This document shows positions 13,489-16,305 of a stretch of 16,305 nucleotides of DNA, piece by piece. How positions within the stretch are numbered: position 1 is the stretch's first letter; each line of letters begins with the position of its first letter. The position numbers and the translations under genes were made by a program. This DNA comes from Betaproteobacteria bacterium (lineage in GTDB: Bacteria > Pseudomonadota > Gammaproteobacteria > Burkholderiales > Casimicrobiaceae), in the NCBI GenBank assembly GCA_013298455.1, contig JAAFHR010000015.1, positions 1-16,305 of the forward strand, in the 5' to 3' direction. A model generated the notes under the pieces. The model made no database searches and was not told where the DNA came from. It worked only from the letters and a program-made list of their open reading frames with translations.

Positions 13489-15102
13489 TCACGCCCACGA
13501 CTTGCTGCGTTCAACCGCTTTCGCCCAACCCGCCATCATCTCGGCGGCTCGATCACGAGACAGCGTGGGCGTGAACACGCGATCCACTTGCCAATTTTTT
13601 GCGATGGCGCTCGGGTCGTTCCAAAATCCCACCGCAAGCCCCGCCAAATACGCGGCACCGAGGGCGGTAGTTTCAAGCACCTTGGGGCGAACCACCGGCA
13701 CGCCGAGCAAATCGGCTTGAATTTGCATCAGTAAATTGTTGGCGGTTGCACCGCCGTCGACGCGAAGCTCGGTGAGCTTGATGCCGGCGTCTTTCTCCAT
13801 CGCAGTGAGCACGTCTGCCGACTGAAATGCAATTGATTCAAGCGCGGCTCGGGCGATGTGCGCGATGTTGCTGCCGCGTGTCATACCAAACATCGCACCA
13901 CGAGCGTACTGATCCCAATGCGGCGCGCCGAGCCCTGCAAAGGCGGGCACGAAATACACGCCACCTGCGTCGGGCACCTCAGCGGCAAGCGCCTCCACAT
14001 CAGCCGCCGTTTTGATTGCCCGCAAGCCATCGCGAAGCCACTGCACCACCGCGCCGCCGATGAAGACGGAGCCTTCGAGGGCGTAGGTGGGGCGGCCGCT
14101 GTTACCCTCTTCCCTGGAGGGAGAGGGGTTAGGGGAGAGGGGGACGCTAGCGAGGGATTTCAACCCTGCGCCTCCGCCGAACGGCCCCCTCTCCCCAGCC
14201 CTCTCCCTCCGGGGCAGAGGGGGCTCAGCCGCTAACTGCCACGCCGTAGTCGTAAGCAAATTGTTGGTCGACGACACCGCTTGCTCGCCCGTGTTGAGCA
14301 ACAAGAAACAACCCGTTCCGTACGTGTTTTTCGCCATACCGGGGCTATGGCAGGCTTGTCCGAAGAGGGCGGCCTGTTGATCGCCTGCGCAGCCTGCGAT
14401 AGGGACGCCGTCTATCGTTTCACCGAATACGCCTGACGACGGCTGAACGCTTGGCAAAACCGCCCGCGGAATCGAAAACAGCGTCAGCAATTCATCATCC
14501 CAATCGTTGCTGTGGATGTTGAAAAGCAGCGTGCGGCTGGCGTTGCTCGGATCGGTCGCGTGAACCTTGCCGCCTGTCAAATTCCAAATGAGCCATGAAT
14601 CAATCGTGCCAAACGCGAGTTCGCCGTTCTCGGCGCGTTGCCGCGCGCCGGGCGTGTTGTCGAGCAGCCATTTGAGTTTGGTGCCAGAGAAATACGCATC
14701 GAGTACCAAGCCGGTTTTCTGTTGGATTAACGCGCCTTTGCCTGCTGCTTTTAACTCATCGCAAAACGCCGCCGTTCGACGGTCTTGCCACACAATGGCA
14801 TTGGCGAGTGGTTGCCCCGTGGCGCGATCCCACAGCACGGTCGTTTCGCGTTGATTGGTGATGCCGATGGCGGCGATATCAGCTGATGCAGCATTCGCCT
14901 TGCCGATGGCCTGCGCCATGACCGCGCTTTGTGTCTTCCAGATTTCTAGTGCATCGTGCTCCACCCAACCCGGTTGCGGAAAGTGTTGCCGAAATTCCTG
15001 TTGCGCGCTCGAAATGATCGTGCCGCCGTGGTCGAACAAGATGGCGCGAGAGCTGGTGGTGCCTTGATCGAGCGCGAGGATGTATTTTTTTTGGGTTGAC
15101 AT
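13489..15102 (-). CDS. glpK: Glycerol kinase GlpK with a repeat-derived internal insertion
   Basis: GlpK phosphorylates glycerol with ATP to sn-glycerol-3-phosphate. Family motifs are all present: LALDQGTTSSRAILFD at the N-terminus, GITNQRETTVLWDR, NAIVWQDRRT, GDQQAALFGQ, NTYGTGCFLLLNTGE, YALEGSVF, VPAFAGLGAPHWD and ALGAAYLAGLAVGFW. From MSTQKKYIL at 15102 the protein has 537 residues; E. coli GlpK has 502. The excess lies between TTTAWQL (to residue 290) and YALEGSVF (from 340), where about 44 extra residues are encoded by a palindromic repeat pair. The frame stays open. Longer upstream starts read into repeat sequence and are rejected. No Shine-Dalgarno is seen. No glpF or glpD is in the window. 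Whether the enzyme is active is uncertain. Confidence 0.94.
   Translation of the reverse strand: MSTQKKYILALDQGTTSSRAILFDHGGTIISSAQQEFRQHFPQPGWVEHDALEIWKTQSAVMAQAIGKANAASADIAAIGITNQRETTVLWDRATGQPLANAIVWQDRRTAAFCDELKAAGKGALIQQKTGLVLDAYFSGTKLKWLLDNTPGARQRAENGELAFGTIDSWLIWNLTGGKVHATDPSNASRTLLFNIHSNDWDDELLTLFSIPRAVLPSVQPSSGVFGETIDGVPIAGCAGDQQAALFGQACHSPGMAKNTYGTGCFLLLNTGEQAVSSTNNLLTTTAWQLAAEPPLPRRERAGERGPFGGGAGLKSLASVPLSPNPSPSREEGNSGRPTYALEGSVFIGGAVVQWLRDGLRAIKTAADVEALAAEVPDAGGVYFVPAFAGLGAPHWDQYARGAMFGMTRGSNIAHIARAALESIAFQSADVLTAMEKDAGIKLTELRVDGGATANNLLMQIQADLLGVPVVRPKVLETTALGAAYLAGLAVGFWNDPSAIAKNWQVDRVFTPTLSRDRAAEMMAGWAKAVERSKSWA
14101..14233 (-). repeat. Inverted pair of family E repeats translated inside glpK
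   Basis: Two palindromic units, 14103-14143 and 14183-14225, sit head-to-head about 40 bases apart. They share the CCCTCTCCC / GGGAGAGGG and GGGGAGAGGG words of the pair at 4634-4759. GCCGCT occurs on both sides (14095-14100 and 14228-14233), possibly a target duplication, but the 133-base offset is not a multiple of three, so an extra indel would be needed. In GlpK it reads as a Pro/Arg/Ser/Gly-rich segment (PPLPRRERAGERGP … PLSPNPSPSREEG), likely a flexible loop. Confidence 0.87.
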
Positions 15103-15178
15103 AGTGCTTGATGGTTTCACTAAACGGGCGAGGAAACTGTGTAGCGTGACGTTTGCTTTACGCTTCATTTGCGAGAGG

Positions 15179-15244
15179 CTGTCGTTCCCGCCCTTCGACA
15201 AGCTCAGGATAAACCTCGCTGCGCTCGGGCGGGAACCCAGACCG
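15179..15244. repeat. Family B repeat interrupted by a family D repeat
   Basis: The left arm CTGTCGTTCCCGCC (15179-15192) and right arm GGGCGGGAACCCAGACCG (15227-15244) match the two ends of the intact unit at 15290-15322. The loop between them is replaced by about 34 bases starting CTTCGACAAGCTCAGG (family D). Confidence 0.8.
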
Positions 15245-15289
15245 AACACGCAATTGCGATGTAGCTTACAAATTCGGCACACGCGACCA

Positions 15290-15322
15290 CGGTCTGGATT
15301 CCCGCCTTCTCGGGAATGACAG
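15290..15322. repeat. Intact family B repeat, inverted partner of the interrupted unit
   Basis: CGGTCTGGATTCCCGCCTTC… through TGACAG pairs with the unit at 15179-15244, including the outer CAGACCG/CGGTCTG. The pair fills much of the 344 bases between the glpK start and the DUF2889 gene. No gene is seen in this gap; it must hold the promoters of both genes. TAAAAT at 15378-15383 is a possible -10 for the DUF2889 gene. Confidence 0.8.
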
Positions 15323-15446
15323 GCGGGCGGGATTGTGTTGCCTATTGCACCGCACCATAGCCGCCGCCAAACCGCGCTAAAATCCGCTTTCCGTTAAAAG
15401 TCTACCGCGCCGCCCGCTCAATTCAAGCGTTTCGCGATTTCCCCAC

Positions 15447-16007
15447 ATGCCGCTACCCACTCCCGCCCCCCGAGAGCGCTTGCATTTGCGCCGCGTGAGC
15501 TATGAGGGATTTCGGCGCGCTGACGGCAGCTTTGATATCGAAGCCAAGTTGATCGACACCAAGGATCATGCCTATCCGCTGGCCACGGGCGAGCGTACGC
15601 CCGATCAGCCGGTGCATGTGATGAGCGCTCGGGTCACCATCAACACCCGCTTCGAAGTGCTCGCCATTGATGCGAGCACGGATGAAATGCCCTATCCCGG
15701 CCACTGCAACCGGATCGCGCCCGATTACAAAAAACTCGTCGGTGCGAATTTGATGCGCGGCTTTCGTAAATCGATCGCCGAGCATTTGGGTGGTGTCAAG
15801 GGCTGCACACATCTCTCAGAATTGCTCGCGTTTTTGCCGACGGCTGCGGTGCAAACTTTCGCCGGTTTGAAACGCGAAACAGACGGTTGGGCCGATCAAA
15901 AACCGTTTCAACTCGATGCCTGTCATGCACTTGATACGCGTGGCGAGGCCGTTAAGATTTTTTATCCAAGGTGGTTTGCTGCGGAGAGCACAACAGCCAC
16001 GATGTAG
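15447..16007 (+). CDS. DUF2889 family protein
   Basis: A 186-residue protein of unknown function with the DUF2889 pattern: FDIEAKLIDTKDHAYPL (30-46), PVHVMSARVTINTRFEVLAI (about 55-74), MPYPGHCNRIAPDYKKLVG, RGFRKSIAEHLGGVKGCTHL and ELLAFLPTAAVQT. The conserved His, Cys and acidic residues could suggest metal binding or a hydrolase, but this is speculation. No signal peptide or membrane segment is seen. In Betaproteobacteria this family often stands directly before sucCD, as here. Its TAG stop belongs to the palindromic repeat at 16004-16024. No Shine-Dalgarno is visible before the ATG. Confidence 0.85.
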   Translation: MPLPTPAPRERLHLRRVSYEGFRRADGSFDIEAKLIDTKDHAYPLATGERTPDQPVHVMSARVTINTRFEVLAIDASTDEMPYPGHCNRIAPDYKKLVGANLMRGFRKSIAEHLGGVKGCTHLSELLAFLPTAAVQTFAGLKRETDGWADQKPFQLDACHALDTRGEAVKIFYPRWFAAESTTATM

Positions 16008-16068
16008 GAGCGGTTCCACCGCGATGCTTTGGTTCGAATGCCGCCAATCGCGGTGGAACCGCTCCTAC
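16004..16068. repeat. Inverted pair of variant family A repeats
   Basis: GTAGGAGCGGTTCCACCGCGA at 16004-16024 and its inverted copy at 16048-16068 share the GTAGGAGCGG head of family A but have a different stem (GCGGT/ACCGC with TTCC). They lie between the DUF2889 gene and sucC, and the first unit supplies the DUF2889 stop codon. Confidence 0.9.
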
Positions 16069-16118
16069 AAACACACGTCTTTCGTCTTTCGTCATTGTTT
16101 TTATAAGGGGTCCCCAAC

Positions 16119-16305
16119 GTGAAAATTCACGAGTACCAAGGTAAACAAATTCTTCGCGAATTCGGCGTTCCGGTGCCGCGCGGCATTCCGGCGTTTAGCG
16201 TTGAGGAAGCGGTCAAAGCCGCACAAGAACTGGGCGGTTCCGTCTGGGTCGTTAAAGCGCAGATTCATGCGGGCGGTCGTGGCAAGGGTGGCGGCGTTAA
16301 GGTTG
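16119..16305 (+). CDS. sucC: Succinate–CoA ligase β subunit SucC, N-terminal part
   Basis: Sixty-two codons before the right edge. The start MKIHEYQGKQILREFGVPVP and the later VVKAQIHAGGRGKGGGVKV are the N-terminal ATP-grasp signature of SucC, which with SucD interconverts succinyl-CoA and succinate with formation of ATP or GTP in the TCA cycle. The start codon is GTG at 16119, with a strong Shine-Dalgarno AAGGGG (16105-16110) 8 bases upstream. The rest of the gene, and probably sucD, lies beyond the window. Confidence 0.96.
   Translation, partial: MKIHEYQGKQILREFGVPVPRGIPAFSVEEAVKAAQELGGSVWVVKAQIHAGGRGKGGGVKV

Noticed and set aside
14101..14233. An intein or a frameshifted pseudogene in glpK
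   Set aside because: The insert is far too short for an intein, lacks splice-site residues, and the frame is kept on both sides.
15103..15282. An N-terminal extension of GlpK by about 60 residues
   Set aside because: The extension reads into a repeat (FILSLSKGGN) and has no family support; MSTQKKYIL at 15102 matches the normal GlpK start.
16107..16115. The palindrome GGGGTCCCC over the sucC ribosome site as a regulatory hairpin
   Set aside because: With a one-base centre it cannot fold into a hairpin; it is probably chance.

Overview
The window looks like chromosomal DNA of a betaproteobacterium, probably Burkholderiales-like. The pointers are the order tsaD–plsY–folB, a DUF2889 gene directly before sucC, a complete UgpBAEC glycerol-3-phosphate importer, moderately high GC, and intergenic gaps full of short palindromic repeats. 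No species call is justified. I see no rRNA, tRNA, phage, insertion-sequence transposase or CRISPR array.

Layout. 1–269: 3' end of tsaD (tRNA t6A synthesis). 270–660: repeat-filled gap with a 204-bp tandem duplication that also copied the last codons of plsY. 661–1275 (-): plsY. 1337–1696 (+): folB, with a TTG start. 1709–2413 (-): a TerC-family membrane protein. 2820–6112 (-): ugpE, ugpA and ugpB, transcribed in the order B, A, E, with a strong intrinsic terminator and an inverted repeat pair between ugpB and ugpA. 6240–7316 (+): ugpC, divergent from ugpB. 7465–10856: an Lrp/AsnC regulator divergent from a lysine 6-dehydrogenase/saccharopine-dehydrogenase-family enzyme and an ALDH7-family dehydrogenase, probably a lysine-to-2-aminoadipate route. 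10861–11340: an element bounded by about 70-bp inverted repeats. 11382–12128 (+): ugpQ. 12298–13389 (-): a VOC protein and a YafY/WYL regulator, likely one operon. 13489–15102 (-): glpK, carrying about 44 extra codons derived from a palindromic repeat pair. 15447–16007 (+): DUF2889 protein. 16119–end (+): start of sucC.

How the genes fit together. A glycerol-3-phosphate theme runs through the window. UgpBAEC imports glycerol-3-phosphate or its diesters, UgpQ hydrolyses glycerophosphodiesters to glycerol-3-phosphate, GlpK makes it from glycerol, and PlsY acylates it for phospholipid synthesis. The Ugp parts are split over three transcription units, with the lysine catabolic cluster between ugpC and ugpQ.

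The repeats are the most distinctive feature. At least seven families of short palindromes occur, mostly as inverted pairs between genes. Some have moved into or onto genes: one pair is translated inside GlpK, one family supplies the stop codons of tsaD and the DUF2889 gene, and one unit is interrupted by another repeat family. I did not find a clearly new multigene system; the best leads are these repeat–gene interactions and the lysine cluster.
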